DNA of 64,000 nt from Actinomadura mexicana (GCF_900188105.1 NZ_FZNP01000009.1:62001-126000), one strand, 5' to 3'. Counted from the first letter of the stretch, positions 40,633 through 49,432 are shown. Program-made: numbers and translations. Notes: generated from the sequence alone by a model not told the origin.

Positions 40633-41475
40633 TCAAGGCCGTCCGGCGCCCGGGACGTCGACCTCGACGGTGAGGACCCGGCCGCTGCCCGGCGTCACCG
40701 GCTCGGCCTCGGTCATGCCGCGCCATTCGGCGGCCGTGACGAACAGCGTGGCCCCGCCCGGCCCGCCGAGGACGCAGGCGAAGCCTCCGCGGTCGAGGTC
40801 GACCACGCGCAGCACCTCGCCTCCCTCGGCGACGCGCACGCACCGCTGGTTGGGGACGTCGGCGTACCAGACGGCGTTCTCCGCGTCCACGCAGATGCCG
40901 TCCGGGACGCCGTCGCCGAGGTCCGCCCAGGTCCGGCGGCGCGACAGTTCCCCGTCCGCGCCGATGTCGAAGGCCGTCAGGCCGCCGCCGTAGGAGTCCG
41001 CGACGATCAGCGTGGAGTCGCCGGGCGTCACCGCCATGCCGTTGGGGAACGCGATGTCGCCGGCCACCTCGCGCACGGAACCGTCCGGCCGCACCAGGGC
41101 GACCGCCCCGGGCGCGAACTCCTCCCCGGCCATCGGGTCGAAGCCGGGACGGTTGACGTACACGTTGCCGCGCCCGTCGGCGACGACGTCGTTCCAGCCC
41201 GGCCGGCCGAGGTCGGCGTGGGTGACCAGGGCTCCGTCCGGTTCCCGGCGCAGCAGCCGCCCGTCCGCCGACGAGACGATCACCATCCGGCCGTCCGGCA
41301 GCCACGCGGTGCACAGCGGGAGCGACTCCACCCGCGCCACCACCTCGCTCGCACCGTCCAGCCCGACCGCGACGACCTCGCCCGCGGACCAGTCGGAGAA
41401 GTACAACCGGTCACCGTGCCAGCGCGGCGACTCGACCAGTCCGCGGCCGTCGAGCAGCGTCCGTACCTCGTCCAT
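40633..41475 (-). CDS. SMP-30/gluconolactonase-like hydrolase
   Basis: 280-aa six-bladed beta-propeller. VESPRWHGDRLYFSDWSAGEV (metal-binding Glu near residue 15), GRPGWNDVVADGRGNVYVN (Asn), and PDGICVDAENAVWYAD (Asp) match the calcium/zinc ligands of the SMP-30 family. Probably a lactonase for a sugar or other lactone. Start uncertain between 41475, 41484 (GTG) and 41487. Single gene. Confidence 0.87.
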   Translation of the reverse strand: MDEVRTLLDGRGLVESPRWHGDRLYFSDWSAGEVVAVGLDGASEVVARVESLPLCTAWLPDGRMVIVSSADGRLLRREPDGALVTHADLGRPGWNDVVADGRGNVYVNRPGFDPMAGEEFAPGAVALVRPDGSVREVAGDIAFPNGMAVTPGDSTLIVADSYGGGLTAFDIGADGELSRRRTWADLGDGVPDGICVDAENAVWYADVPNQRCVRVAEGGEVLRVVDLDRGGFACVLGGPGGATLFVTAAEWRGMTEAEPVTPGSGRVLTVEVDVPGAGRP

Positions 41476-41598
41476 CTTCCTCACCATCCTTCTCGGGTAC
41501 CGATGTTCCGCCCTCTACACGAACGGCCTCCGGCCGGATCGACACCTCGCCGCCGGCTGTCCCGGGCCTGCGTTCCGCTCGGCCCGAGAGGACCCGAG

Positions 41599-41626
41599 TA
41601 CACACTGGGAGGCCCCCGAGTGTGTA
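41599..41626 (+). promoter_or_regulatory. toxin-antitoxin operator/promoter
   Basis: TACACACT (41599-41606) and AGTGTGTA (41619-41626) form a perfect 8-bp inverted repeat with a 12-bp spacer. The right arm overlaps the -10 TATCGT (41625-41630), which is 7 nt before the antitoxin ATG. Autorepression by the antitoxin complex is the obvious reading. Confidence 0.75.
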
Positions 41627-41637
41627 TCGTGTGCCTC

Positions 41638-41877
41638 ATGGCGAGACTCAACATCACGCTGCCCGACGAGCTTGCCGCCACGCTCCAGGGACTCGCCGAG
41701 GACAAGAAGATCGCCTCGGTGTCGGGGTTCCTCGCGGACGGCGCGCGGCTGAAGCTGGCCTACCTGCGGGACGCGTCCACGATCGACGATCTGTTCGGCC
41801 CGCCGACCCCCGACGAGCAGGCCATGGTCGACCGGCTGGTCGAGGGCGGCCCCTCGTCCCGCCGGGACGTCGCGTGA
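41638..41877 (+). CDS. ribbon-helix-helix antitoxin (type II)
   Basis: 79 aa. MARLNITLPDELAATLQGLAE is a typical RHH strand-helix start; the acidic C-terminus (STIDDLFGPPTPDEQAMVD) would wrap the toxin. The stop overlaps the toxin start (GTGA), and a palindrome overlaps the promoter. No Shine-Dalgarno sequence; probably leaderless. Confidence 0.8.
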   Translation: MARLNITLPDELAATLQGLAEDKKIASVSGFLADGARLKLAYLRDASTIDDLFGPPTPDEQAMVDRLVEGGPSSRRDVA

Positions 41878-42263
41878 TCACCGGTCACGTCTTCGACGCG
41901 ACCGCACTCCTGGACCTCGCCACCGGCAAGACCGTCTACGTCCGCGCCCGGCTCCGGGCGTCCATCGCCCAGCACGCCACGATCGTCATCCCCGCGACGT
42001 CGCTGGCCCGCGCCTGGCAGCTCGTCCCCGACCACGGCCGCGCCCTGCTGGAGCGCCTGCCCGGCATGCAGGTCGTGCACGTCGACGACCTCGACGACGT
42101 GATCGCCCAGCAGACCGGCCTGCTCGTCACGACGATCCCGAACCTCGGCATGGACGCCGCCCAGGCCGCCTGGTCCGCCCGCTGGCGCCGCTGGCCGCTC
42201 GTCACCGCCGACCCAGGCCTCTACGCGTCCGTGCCGGGCGTCCGCGTGGAGCAGATCCCCTGA
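41874..42263 (+). CDS. PIN-like toxin
   Basis: 129 aa. HVFDATALLDLATGK at the N-terminus gives the first PIN Asp; a later acidic cluster (VVHVDDLDDVIAQQ) and PLVTADPGLYASVPGVRVEQIP match the end of PIN (VapC-type) ribonucleases. The middle is diverged, so the domain call is moderate. Translationally coupled to the antitoxin. Confidence 0.7.
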   Translation: MITGHVFDATALLDLATGKTVYVRARLRASIAQHATIVIPATSLARAWQLVPDHGRALLERLPGMQVVHVDDLDDVIAQQTGLLVTTIPNLGMDAAQAAWSARWRRWPLVTADPGLYASVPGVRVEQIP

Positions 42264-42291
42264 CCCGGTCGGCGGCCGGACCGGTCGCGGG

Positions 42292-44616
42292 TCAGGTCGT
42301 GAGCTCCAGCTCCAGCTGCTCGTGGACGGGCCTCGGGGGCGGCGGCGCGGTCGGGCGGGAACGGCCCGGCCACCACCAGTTCGCGTGGCCGAGCAGGCTC
42401 ATCAGCGCCGGGACGAGCATGAGGCGCACGATCGTGGCGTCCATGGCGACGGCGACCGCCAGCCCCAGGGCCATCATCTTCACCATCGGGTCCGGCTGCG
42501 GGACGAAGCTGGCGAACACGAAGATCATGATGAGCGCGGCCGAGGTGATGAGGCGGGCGGTGACCCCGATGCCGGTCACGACGGACCCGTGTGGATCGCC
42601 CGTCCGGTCGTACTCCTCCTTGATCCGCGACAGCAGGAAGACCTCGTAGTCCATGGACAGCCCGAAGATCAGGGCGAACATGAACAGCGGGATGAACGAC
42701 ATGATGGGGATGGCCTGGTCGACGCCGAACAGCTCGACGCCCCAGCCCCACTGGAAGACGGCCGTGACGACGCCGAACGAGGCGCCGATCGACAGCAGGT
42801 TCATCAGGGCGGCCTTCACCGGGACGATCACCGACCGGAACGCGATGACCAGCAGCAGGAGGGCGACGCCCACCACGGCGACGACCACGGTCGGCATGCG
42901 GTCCCCGACGGTGGCGGCGATGTCGATGATCGCCGGATTCTCGCCGCCGAGGTAGATCCGGGCGCCCGGATGGGCGGCCCGCACGTCGCGGATCTCCACG
43001 TTCCGCAGGCGTTGGACGAGGTCGGTGGTCGACGCCGCGTGCGGGGCGTCCCGCGGGACGACCTGCACGATCGCCGTCGTCCCGGTCACGACGGGCTCCC
43101 CGGCGAACACCACGCCGGGCACCTCGGAGAGCTTCTGCCGCAGTTCCTGCCCGAGGAGCACCGCGCGCTTGTCGGGCTTCTTGCCCGGGTCCGGCGCGCC
43201 CTTCGGACGGGCCGGCTCCGGGGAGGGGCCCGGCCCGGCCGCCGCCGGGCCCGTCAGGCCGGACAGCCCTCCGCGTCCCCTGACGGTCGGGACCACGCGC
43301 TTCGGCTTGACGCGCCTCTCCTCGCCCGGCACCTTCGCGACCACGACGAACGGGCTGTAGTGGCCGGCGCCGAACTCTTCGGCGACGATGTCGTAGGCCT
43401 GCCGCGCCTCCATCTTCGGGGACGACATGCTGTCGGCCATCACCCCGAACCGCAGGCTGAGCGTCGGGACGGAGAGCGCCAGCAGGACGAGGGTCGCGAC
43501 GATCGCGTACGGCCAGGCGTGGCGGTCGACGTGGCGTCCCCAGGCCGTCCAGCGGGCGGAGGCGCGGTCCGGGCGCGCCCGGGGAAGGCGGTACCGGTCG
43601 ATGCGCGGGCCCAGGGCGGCGAGGATCGCCGGGAGCAGGGTCAGGGCGGCGGCGACCATGATCGCGACGGTCAGCGCGGCGGCGATCCCGATGCGTCCGA
43701 TGAAGGCGATCCCCGACAGGAACAGCCCGCAGATCGCGAACACGACGGTGCCGCCGGCGAACACGACCGCGTGGCCCGAGTGCGCCATGGCGCGCCCGAC
43801 CGCGGTCTCGACGTCGTCGCCCTCGGCGAGTTGCTGCCGGTAGCGCGTCACGATGAACAGGGCGTAGTCGATCCCGGCGCCGATGCCGAGCATCGCGGCG
43901 ACCATCGGCGCGGTCGGCGCGATCTGGAAGATCGACGCCAGGAAGTGGATCAGCGAGTACGCGACCACCATCCCGCACAGCGACACCACGATCGGGATGC
44001 CCGCGGCGAGGAACGAGCCGAACGCCAGCAGCAGGACGAGCATCGCCAGCAGGATCCCGACGCCCTCCTGCGGCCCGCCCTTCGGCTGGTTGAGGATCAT
44101 CGCGACGATCCCGCCGAACTTCACCTCCAGCCCGGCCATCCGCGCGGGCTCGACGGCCCGGTTCAGCGCGTCGAGGTCGGCGCGGCCGACGTCGCTCATC
44201 GTGCCGGTGAAGTTGAGCCGGACGACGACGGCGGCGTCGTCCTTCAGCCCGCCCATCCCCTGCGCGTAGGGGTTCTCGACGAACGCGACCCGGTCGAGCC
44301 CGCCGATGTTCTCGATCGACTGGCCGACGGTGAGCGCGACCCTCCAGTCGGCGGGAGCGGCCTGGCGGGTCTCGTGGAACACCACCGTCGCGGTCGGCCC
44401 GGTCATCGCGGGGAAGTCCTGCCCGAGCGTGTCGATGGCGCGCTGGGTCTCGGTGCCGGGCAGCGTGCTCTGCTGGACGAACATGCCGCCGTGCATCAGG
44501 CCGAGGACGCCGGCGCCGAGCATCGCGGCGACCCAGAGCTCGAACACCGCGCGGCGCCGTCGCACGCAGAGCCGTCCGAGTGCCTCCAGGAAACGCGCCA
44601 TGCCCGCAGAAAACAC
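42292..44616 (-). CDS. MMPL family (RND-type) membrane transporter
   Basis: 774 aa, two MMPL halves: TM1 near residue 25, a large periplasmic domain, TMs 2-6 (about 190-390, including GIGAGIDYALFIVTRYRQ with the MMPL Asp-Tyr), a second soluble domain (about 390-550), then TMs 8-12 with GLSMDYEVFLLSRIKEEYD. It probably exports lipids or drugs using the proton gradient. GTG 44616 or ATG 44601 can start it. Divergent from a TetR gene with TTGCA/TGCAA repeats between. Confidence 0.92.
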   Translation of the reverse strand: MFSAGMARFLEALGRLCVRRRRAVFELWVAAMLGAGVLGLMHGGMFVQQSTLPGTETQRAIDTLGQDFPAMTGPTATVVFHETRQAAPADWRVALTVGQSIENIGGLDRVAFVENPYAQGMGGLKDDAAVVVRLNFTGTMSDVGRADLDALNRAVEPARMAGLEVKFGGIVAMILNQPKGGPQEGVGILLAMLVLLLAFGSFLAAGIPIVVSLCGMVVAYSLIHFLASIFQIAPTAPMVAAMLGIGAGIDYALFIVTRYRQQLAEGDDVETAVGRAMAHSGHAVVFAGGTVVFAICGLFLSGIAFIGRIGIAAALTVAIMVAAALTLLPAILAALGPRIDRYRLPRARPDRASARWTAWGRHVDRHAWPYAIVATLVLLALSVPTLSLRFGVMADSMSSPKMEARQAYDIVAEEFGAGHYSPFVVVAKVPGEERRVKPKRVVPTVRGRGGLSGLTGPAAAGPGPSPEPARPKGAPDPGKKPDKRAVLLGQELRQKLSEVPGVVFAGEPVVTGTTAIVQVVPRDAPHAASTTDLVQRLRNVEIRDVRAAHPGARIYLGGENPAIIDIAATVGDRMPTVVVAVVGVALLLLVIAFRSVIVPVKAALMNLLSIGASFGVVTAVFQWGWGVELFGVDQAIPIMSFIPLFMFALIFGLSMDYEVFLLSRIKEEYDRTGDPHGSVVTGIGVTARLITSAALIMIFVFASFVPQPDPMVKMMALGLAVAVAMDATIVRLMLVPALMSLLGHANWWWPGRSRPTAPPPPRPVHEQLELELTT

Positions 44617-44630
44617 CCATCACATACAGT

Positions 44631-44652
44631 TTGCAATAGATGCAACTTTGCA
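44631..44652. promoter_or_regulatory. TetR operator candidate
   Basis: TTGCA-ATAGA-TGCAA (44631-44645) followed by a further inverted TTGCA (44648-44652), between divergent mmpL and tetR. Confidence 0.55.
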
Positions 44653-44672
44653 GCCATGGTAATCTCCGTCAC

Positions 44673-45299
44673 ATGGAGGACGCCGGCCGGCCGGGGCTGC
44701 GGGAGCGCAAGAAGATGCGCACGCGGCAGGCCATCGCGACGGCCGCGCTGCGCCTGTTCGCCGAGCGCGGCTACGAGGAGGCGACGATCGCCGACATCGC
44801 CGCCGCCGCCGACGTCTCGCCCCGCACCTTCTTCAGCTACTTCCCCTCCAAGGAAGACGTGATCTTCGCCGAGATCGACGACCGGCTCGCCGAGGTCGCC
44901 GAGCGGCTGCGCCGCACCCCCGGCGAGTCGCCCATGGAGACGATCCGGCGCAGCATCGTGGACGTCCTGGAGGCGATCGTGGCCGAGCACCGCGACTACG
45001 GCCCCGTCCAGGTCGCCCTCATCCTGGAGCGCCCCGCCCTGCGCGCCCGGGCGCTGCAGCGCATGACCGACGCCCAGGACGCGATCGAGGCGCTGCTGCG
45101 CGAGCTGTGCCCCGGCATCTCCGAGATCGACGCGGTGGCCGCGGCGGGCATCGCGGTCGGCGGCATGCAGGCGGTCGTCGCGCACTGCCGGCGCGAGGGC
45201 TACGACCCCCTGTCCATGCGCACCGCTCTCGACCGCGCCGTGGACCTGGTCGAGCACGGCCTCGTCTCGGTGGACGCGCTGTCGCGCCCGTCACCCTGA
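44673..45299 (+). CDS. TetR family transcriptional regulator
   Basis: 208 aa. HTH: RQAIATAALRLFAERGYEEATIADI, AAAADVSPRTFFSYFPSKEDVIFAE, as in regulators of efflux pumps. TAATCT lies 7 nt before ATG 44673 (leaderless). Probably represses the divergent MMPL transporter. Confidence 0.92.
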   Translation: MEDAGRPGLRERKKMRTRQAIATAALRLFAERGYEEATIADIAAAADVSPRTFFSYFPSKEDVIFAEIDDRLAEVAERLRRTPGESPMETIRRSIVDVLEAIVAEHRDYGPVQVALILERPALRARALQRMTDAQDAIEALLRELCPGISEIDAVAAAGIAVGGMQAVVAHCRREGYDPLSMRTALDRAVDLVEHGLVSVDALSRPSP

Positions 45300-45302
45300 A
45301 CC

Positions 45303-45346
45303 GCCGGGCACCGGCCGGCGGAGGCGCCCGCCGGCCGGTGCCCGGC
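45303..45346. terminator. bidirectional terminator hairpin
   Basis: Perfect 19-bp stem, 45303-45321 with 45328-45346, loop AGGCGC, between convergent tetR and the AlaX gene. Confidence 0.85.
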
Positions 45347-45402
45347 TCAGCGGCCGCTCCGCCGGTGGACACCCGAGCGGACCGCGCGGCGCCGGGTTAC
45401 GG

Positions 45403-46137
45403 CTACTCGGCGATCTTGATGCGGAGGCGGCGGAAGCCGCGGCCCTTGTTCTCGACCTTGGCGACCGTGATGCGGCCGATCTGCTTGGTGGAGCCGACGT
45501 GCGTGCCGCCGTCGGCCTGGGTGTCGAGCCCGACGATGTCGACGATCCGGACGTCCTGCACCTCCGGCGGCACCAGGTTCGTGGCCGTCCGGATGATGTC
45601 GGGGATCTCGAACGCCTCGGCGCGGGGCAGGGTCCTGGTGTCGATGCGCCGGTCGGCGTCGACCTCGGCGTTGCAGGCGTCCTCGACGGCCTGCTTGAAC
45701 CCGGGCGGGACCTCGCGCAGGTCGAAGTCCATCCGCGCGGACAGGGGCTCCATGTTCCCGCCCGTGACCAGGCAGCCGTAGTCGCGGAACACGACCCCGC
45801 ACAGCAGGTGCAGGCCGGAGTGGGTGCGCATCAGCGCGGTGCGCCGCTCGTTCTCGACCGCGCCCCGCACGACGATGCCGGCGGGCGGGAGCGGGTCGCC
45901 CTCTGCGGGGATGAGCACGAGGTCGTCGCCCTTGCGGACGCCCGCGATCCGCGTCTGGACGCCCTGCCAGAGCAGGACGCCGTGGTCCGGGGGCTGGCCG
46001 CCGCCGCCCGGGTAGAAGGCCGACCGGTCGAGGACGATGCCGTCCGGGCCCGCGTCGAGGACGACGGCCTCCCACTCGCGCAGGGCCTGGTCGTCCAGTT
46101 CCAGCCGTGTCGTGCGTCCGAGGGTCTCCGCGCTCAT
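45403..46137 (-). CDS. alanyl-tRNA editing protein (AlaX-like)
   Basis: 244 aa. Free-standing AlaRS editing-domain homologue that hydrolyses Ser-tRNA(Ala) or Gly-tRNA(Ala). Zn-binding THSGLHLL (HxxxH, about residue 105) and the later GGTHVGSTKQIG are present, with AFYPGGGGQPPDHG at the N-terminal domain as in AlaX-M forms. The Cys of the usual CxxxH is replaced (DGGTH). TAGGGT lies 6 nt upstream of the ATG. Confidence 0.9.
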   Translation of the reverse strand: MSAETLGRTTRLELDDQALREWEAVVLDAGPDGIVLDRSAFYPGGGGQPPDHGVLLWQGVQTRIAGVRKGDDLVLIPAEGDPLPPAGIVVRGAVENERRTALMRTHSGLHLLCGVVFRDYGCLVTGGNMEPLSARMDFDLREVPPGFKQAVEDACNAEVDADRRIDTRTLPRAEAFEIPDIIRTATNLVPPEVQDVRIVDIVGLDTQADGGTHVGSTKQIGRITVAKVENKGRGFRRLRIKIAE

Positions 46138-46177
46138 GCCGTCACCCTAGAGCCGCCGCCGCCGGAGGCGCAGGCGA

Positions 46178-46543
46178 TCACCAGGGGCCGTAGGGGCCCT
46201 GGCGGGAGCCGCCGCGGCCGCCGTTGTTCTTCTTGTACGGGCCGACGGCCGGGCGGACGTCGGCGAGGTAAACGGCGGCGGCGATGAACGCGGCGACCGG
46301 GAGGATGCCGAGCAGCAGGGCGATGGGGCTGGCGCCGAGCGCCACCGGCGCGACCGCGTACGCGGCGCCGACCACCGTCGCGACGATCAGGATGATCATC
46401 CACAGCTTCTTGCTCTGCTTGCTCGCCGCGGCGTAGGCGTTCACGGGCACGGTCAGCGAGTCGACCAGCGCCCACGCCTCCATCGCGAACGCGATGATCA
46501 GCAGCAACCAGAAGAAGTAGTCCAGCACGTTGAAGCCCGACAT
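46178..46543 (-). CDS. DUF2516 family membrane protein
   Basis: 121 aa, three hydrophobic segments (about residues 8-30, 47-70, 74-95) and a Gly/Arg-rich tail. It corresponds to the small membrane protein found next to hbhA in mycobacteria (Rv0476-like position). Function unknown. Confidence 0.85.
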   Translation of the reverse strand: MSGFNVLDYFFWLLLIIAFAMEAWALVDSLTVPVNAYAAASKQSKKLWMIILIVATVVGAAYAVAPVALGASPIALLLGILPVAAFIAAAVYLADVRPAVGPYKKNNGGRGGSRQGPYGPW

Positions 46544-46666
46544 CGGCGATCAGCGCTCCTGCTCGTCTCGGACGGCGACTCCTCGTCGCACGCGGGTCTT
46601 CCTTCACCGCAACCCTATGCGCACCGTCCACCAGGGCGGCCTGACGGACCGGGCACCTGTACGGAC

Positions 46667-46704
46667 GACGGAGCCCGGCCGGGTGTTCCCGGCCGGGCTC
46701 CGTC
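46667..46704 (-). terminator. terminator hairpin after the HBHA-like gene
   Basis: Perfect 17-bp stem, 46667-46683 with 46688-46704, loop TGTT, just beyond the stop at 46716. Confidence 0.85.
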
Positions 46705-46715
46705 GTTCGACGCCG

Positions 46716-47171
46716 TTACTTCTTCGTGGTGGAGCGGGGCTGCCCGGTGGCCCGGCTCTGCGCCGTCCGGCGCTGAGCCGTGCGGGCCCTGGACGCCTGC
46801 CTCGGCTCGGCCTGGTCGGCCGCGGCGATCTCGGCGACCTCGGAGGCCTCGCGGTGCACGACCTTCTTGCCGCGCTCGGCGAGCTCGTCGATGAGCTCGA
46901 AGGCGCGGGTGCCGAAGTGCGTGGCGTACGCGACGGCGGCGCCCGGCAGGTCCTTGGCGTCCACGCGCTCCTGGTACCGGGAGACCTCGCCGCGGTAGCG
47001 GGCGGCGGTCTCGCGGACCTGCACGCGGTAGCGGCCGACGGTCTCGCGGACCTCGCCCTGGTACCTGGTCACCTGCTCGGGGACCTCACGGATCTTCTCC
47101 ACCGCGAAGTCGCCGGCGCCGGCCACGGCGTAGACGGCCTTGTTCTCACGGAGGTTGCTGGCCAGCGTCAT
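46716..47171 (-). CDS. heparin-binding hemagglutinin-like protein
   Basis: 151 aa. A long amphipathic coiled-coil (about residues 20-75, with repeated RYQGEVRETVGRYR / YRGEVSRYQERV) is followed by an Ala/Lys/Arg-rich basic tail ending STTKK, the architecture of mycobacterial HBHA, though shorter. In non-pathogens the role is likely envelope or lipid-body related. ATG overlaps the stop of the upstream XRE gene (ATGA); gene order XRE-HBHA-DUF2516 matches Rv0474-Rv0476. Confidence 0.85.
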   Translation of the reverse strand: MTLASNLRENKAVYAVAGAGDFAVEKIREVPEQVTRYQGEVRETVGRYRVQVRETAARYRGEVSRYQERVDAKDLPGAAVAYATHFGTRAFELIDELAERGKKVVHREASEVAEIAAADQAEPRQASRARTAQRRTAQSRATGQPRSTTKK

Positions 47172-47620
47172 CCGACCTCATCCTTTCCCTTGCGCTCTGG
47201 TCCGGCCTGTTCCGGTCCGGCCTGTTCCGGTGCGGCGGTCTCGGCGGGCACATCGGGCTCCGTGCCGAGGACGCCGCTGGCTTCGTTCTCCTTGAGGAAC
47301 GACGCGTAGATGTCGAGCAGAACCTGCTTCTGCCGTTCCGTCAGGACGAGGTCGGCCCGCACGGCGGCCTGCACGTCGGTGTCGGCCTCGCGGTCCTCCA
47401 GGATTCCGGCCTGCACGTACAGCGCCTCGGCGGAGATCCGCAGCCCCTTGGCGATCTGCTGCAGGATCTCGGCGCTCGGCTTGCGCAGGCCGCGTTCGAT
47501 CTGGCTCAGGTACGGGTTGGAGATCCCGGACACGTCCGCCAGCTGGCGCAGCGAGATCTTCGCCCGCGTCCGCTGCTCCCGGATGTACTCCCCGATGGAG
47601 TCGACCTTCGAACTCGCCAT
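47168..47620 (-). CDS. XRE family transcriptional regulator
   Basis: 150 aa. HTH_3 domain: IGEYIREQRTRAKISLRQLAD, VSGISNPYLSQIERGLRKPS (about residues 8-60); the C-terminal tail is Glu/Pro-rich. ATG 47620 has GGAGA close upstream; ATG 47638 would lie inside the palindromic operator and lacks a ribosome site. First gene of the XRE-HBHA operon, probably autoregulated. Confidence 0.9.
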   Translation of the reverse strand: MASSKVDSIGEYIREQRTRAKISLRQLADVSGISNPYLSQIERGLRKPSAEILQQIAKGLRISAEALYVQAGILEDREADTDVQAAVRADLVLTERQKQVLLDIYASFLKENEASGVLGTEPDVPAETAAPEQAGPEQAGPERKGKDEVG

Positions 47621-47636
47621 GTCTCCACTCTCCGTC

Positions 47637-47662
47637 ATGGTGCTTGCTATTGCAAGCACCAT
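47637..47662. promoter_or_regulatory. XRE autoregulatory operator (11-bp arms)
   Basis: ATGGTGCTTGC (47637-47647), TATT loop, GCAAGCACCAT (47652-47662), perfect inverted repeat immediately upstream of the XRE start. Confidence 0.75.
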
Positions 47663-47822
47663 AGCTAGCACTTCGTGGTGAATCGCCTCACATGCCGGAA
47701 ATGCCGGGCGGATCGTCACATCGCCGCTGGTCCGGCGATCGGGCGAGCGCCATGGTGCGGGTCACGCGCCCCGCTGTCACACGGGTCGCGACAACGGTGT
47801 CTTGCGGAGCCGGCGCGGCGAG

Positions 47823-47912
47823 GTGAAGTTCGTGGCGCTGAACCTGGTCTACCTCGCCCTCGCAGTGTTCGTCGCGGCGGGCCGCTTCGGCCCCTGGCCC
47901 TTCACCGGCTGA
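47823..47912 (+). CDS. possible 29-aa hydrophobic small protein
   Basis: GTG 47823 starts M-KFVALNLVYLALAVFVAAGRF...GPWPFTG, one membrane-like helix, stop TGA 47910-47912. High GC3. The ribosome site is weak (GGCGAG), and a TTG at 47802 is an alternative. No family recognised; it sits in a 375-bp gap that otherwise contains only the XRE operator. Confidence 0.35.
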   Translation: MKFVALNLVYLALAVFVAAGRFGPWPFTG

Positions 47913-47995
47913 CCATGCCGGGGCACATCGTGCGCCGCCGTCGGTCAGGGACGGCGGCGCCAGGTGGGGACGGGCACGGGGTCACAGGGACGGGG

Positions 47996-48292
47996 TCACA
48001 GGGACGGGGCGGCGTACGGGTCGTGCTCGGCGAGGAGCTTGTCGAGCCGCGCCTGGTCGACCCGGGTGCTGATGGTCTGGGTCTCCTGCCGGTCGCGGAC
48101 GCACTTGGCCAGCGTGAACGTGGACGTGATCACATACAGCAGCCCGAGCGCCAGGAACGCGCGGACCCACGCGCTGACCGGCAGGTAGGCCACCCCGACG
48201 GCGACGGCGGTGCTGGAGACGGCGAACGAGATCGCCGCCTGGACGAAGAACGCGGCGGATCCGGCCTGGGCGGGCGGCTTGGAGGTCGTCAT
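47996..48292 (-). CDS. YiaA/YiaB-like inner membrane protein
   Basis: 98 aa, two TM segments (about 12-35 and 42-62) with the family motif SFAVSSTAVAVGVAYLPV and LLYVITSTFTLAKCVRDRQE. Function unknown; stress induction is suggested in other bacteria. The stop lies in a 14-bp tandem repeat (47976-48003). Confidence 0.82.
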   Translation of the reverse strand: MTTSKPPAQAGSAAFFVQAAISFAVSSTAVAVGVAYLPVSAWVRAFLALGLLYVITSTFTLAKCVRDRQETQTISTRVDQARLDKLLAEHDPYAAPSL

Positions 48293-48376
48293 GGGACGAG
48301 TCTGCGGCCCGCCCGCGTCCCGGGCATGAGTACCGGCACTCAGCCGCGCCTGCGCGAGGAACTCAGAACCCGGAGG

Positions 48377-49432
48377 TCAGCTCACCTTGGACGGGGACGC
48401 GATCCAGGTGTTGCAGACGGTCAGGTCGCGCCCGTTGAAGCCGGTGATCACCCAGCCCGCGTAGTGGCGGCCCGAGCCGTGGTCGCGCTTGTCCGGCGGC
48501 TGGCGGTCGTCACCCCTGCCCAGCACGTCGTTGACCATGGCCGTGTACTGCTCGCGGGTCATCGGGAGGGTGGTGCGCTCGCTGCCGAGGAACGCGCCCG
48601 CGAAGCACTGGGCCTGCAGCTCGATGCGGCGGCTCGCCTCCGTCCGGGTGGCGGTGTCGCCGGACTCCATCTGGCCGTCCCCGTAGAGCAGGATCCCGGC
48701 CCGGTCCTGGACGTGGTGCCCGTACTCGTGCGCGATCACGCGGGCGTAGACGGCGTAGTGGGACAGCGGCTCGCCGCCCGACGTCTCCACGACGTGCCGG
48801 AGCCCCACGTACATCGTGTTGTTGGCCGGGCAGTAGAACGCGGACGCGCCGGGCGCCGGGTAGGAGCCGCACGGGCTGCGCCCCGGCTCGACCCAGAACA
48901 CCCGGTCGGGCCGGTCGAACGCGACGCCGGCCTTGGTGAACTGCTTGGTCCACGCCGCGTCCAGGCAGTCGCTCAGGGTGTCCATGAACCCGCGCATGGA
49001 CTGGGCGGACGGCTGGATCTGCGGCAGGCGGCAGCTCACCGGCGTCAGCGGGCCCGTCTTGTAGATCTTGCTGTTGGTCGCCTTCTCCCGCGGCGTCGAC
49101 GGGCCGCTCGACGTGGTGGAGGTCCCGGTGCCGCCGACGGCGTCCTGGCCTCCCCCGAACAGCGAGATCCCCAGGATCGCCAGGACGACCAGGGACGTCA
49201 GGCCGCCGAAGATGCCCGCGATCGTCCCGCCCGCGCTGCGGCGCGGCGGCGGGCGCATCGGGACGTACCGGTACTGCGGCGGCCCGTAGGCAGGAGCCCC
49301 GTAACCCGGCCGGCCATACCCCGGACCGCCGTACGGCGGTCCTCCCTGCGGCGGCCCACCGTACGGCGGCCGGCCGTAGGGCGGGCCCGGAGGCCGCGGC
49401 GGAGGGGGCGGCGGGGGGTAATGACCTGCCAT
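48377..49432 (-). CDS. neutral zinc metallopeptidase (YpfJ family), membrane-anchored
   Basis: 351 aa. A Pro/Gly/Tyr-rich N-terminus (residues 1-60), one TM helix (IAGIFGGLTSLVVLAILGISLF, about 70-92 in parts), and an extracellular domain with HEYGHHVQ (HExxH, about residue 240), ELQAQCFAGAFLG and GDDRQPPDKRDHGSG, signatures of Pfam Zn_peptidase_2. Predicted cell-surface protease; substrate unknown. Divergent from the DUF2207 gene. Confidence 0.9.
   Translation of the reverse strand: MAGHYPPPPPPPRPPGPPYGRPPYGGPPQGGPPYGGPGYGRPGYGAPAYGPPQYRYVPMRPPPRRSAGGTIAGIFGGLTSLVVLAILGISLFGGGQDAVGGTGTSTTSSGPSTPREKATNSKIYKTGPLTPVSCRLPQIQPSAQSMRGFMDTLSDCLDAAWTKQFTKAGVAFDRPDRVFWVEPGRSPCGSYPAPGASAFYCPANNTMYVGLRHVVETSGGEPLSHYAVYARVIAHEYGHHVQDRAGILLYGDGQMESGDTATRTEASRRIELQAQCFAGAFLGSERTTLPMTREQYTAMVNDVLGRGDDRQPPDKRDHGSGRHYAGWVITGFNGRDLTVCNTWIASPSKVS

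Noticed and set aside
42322..44862. 846-codon plus-strand frame opposite the MMPL gene
   Set aside because: Asp/His/Gln-rich shadow without domains; the minus-strand protein has all MMPL helices.
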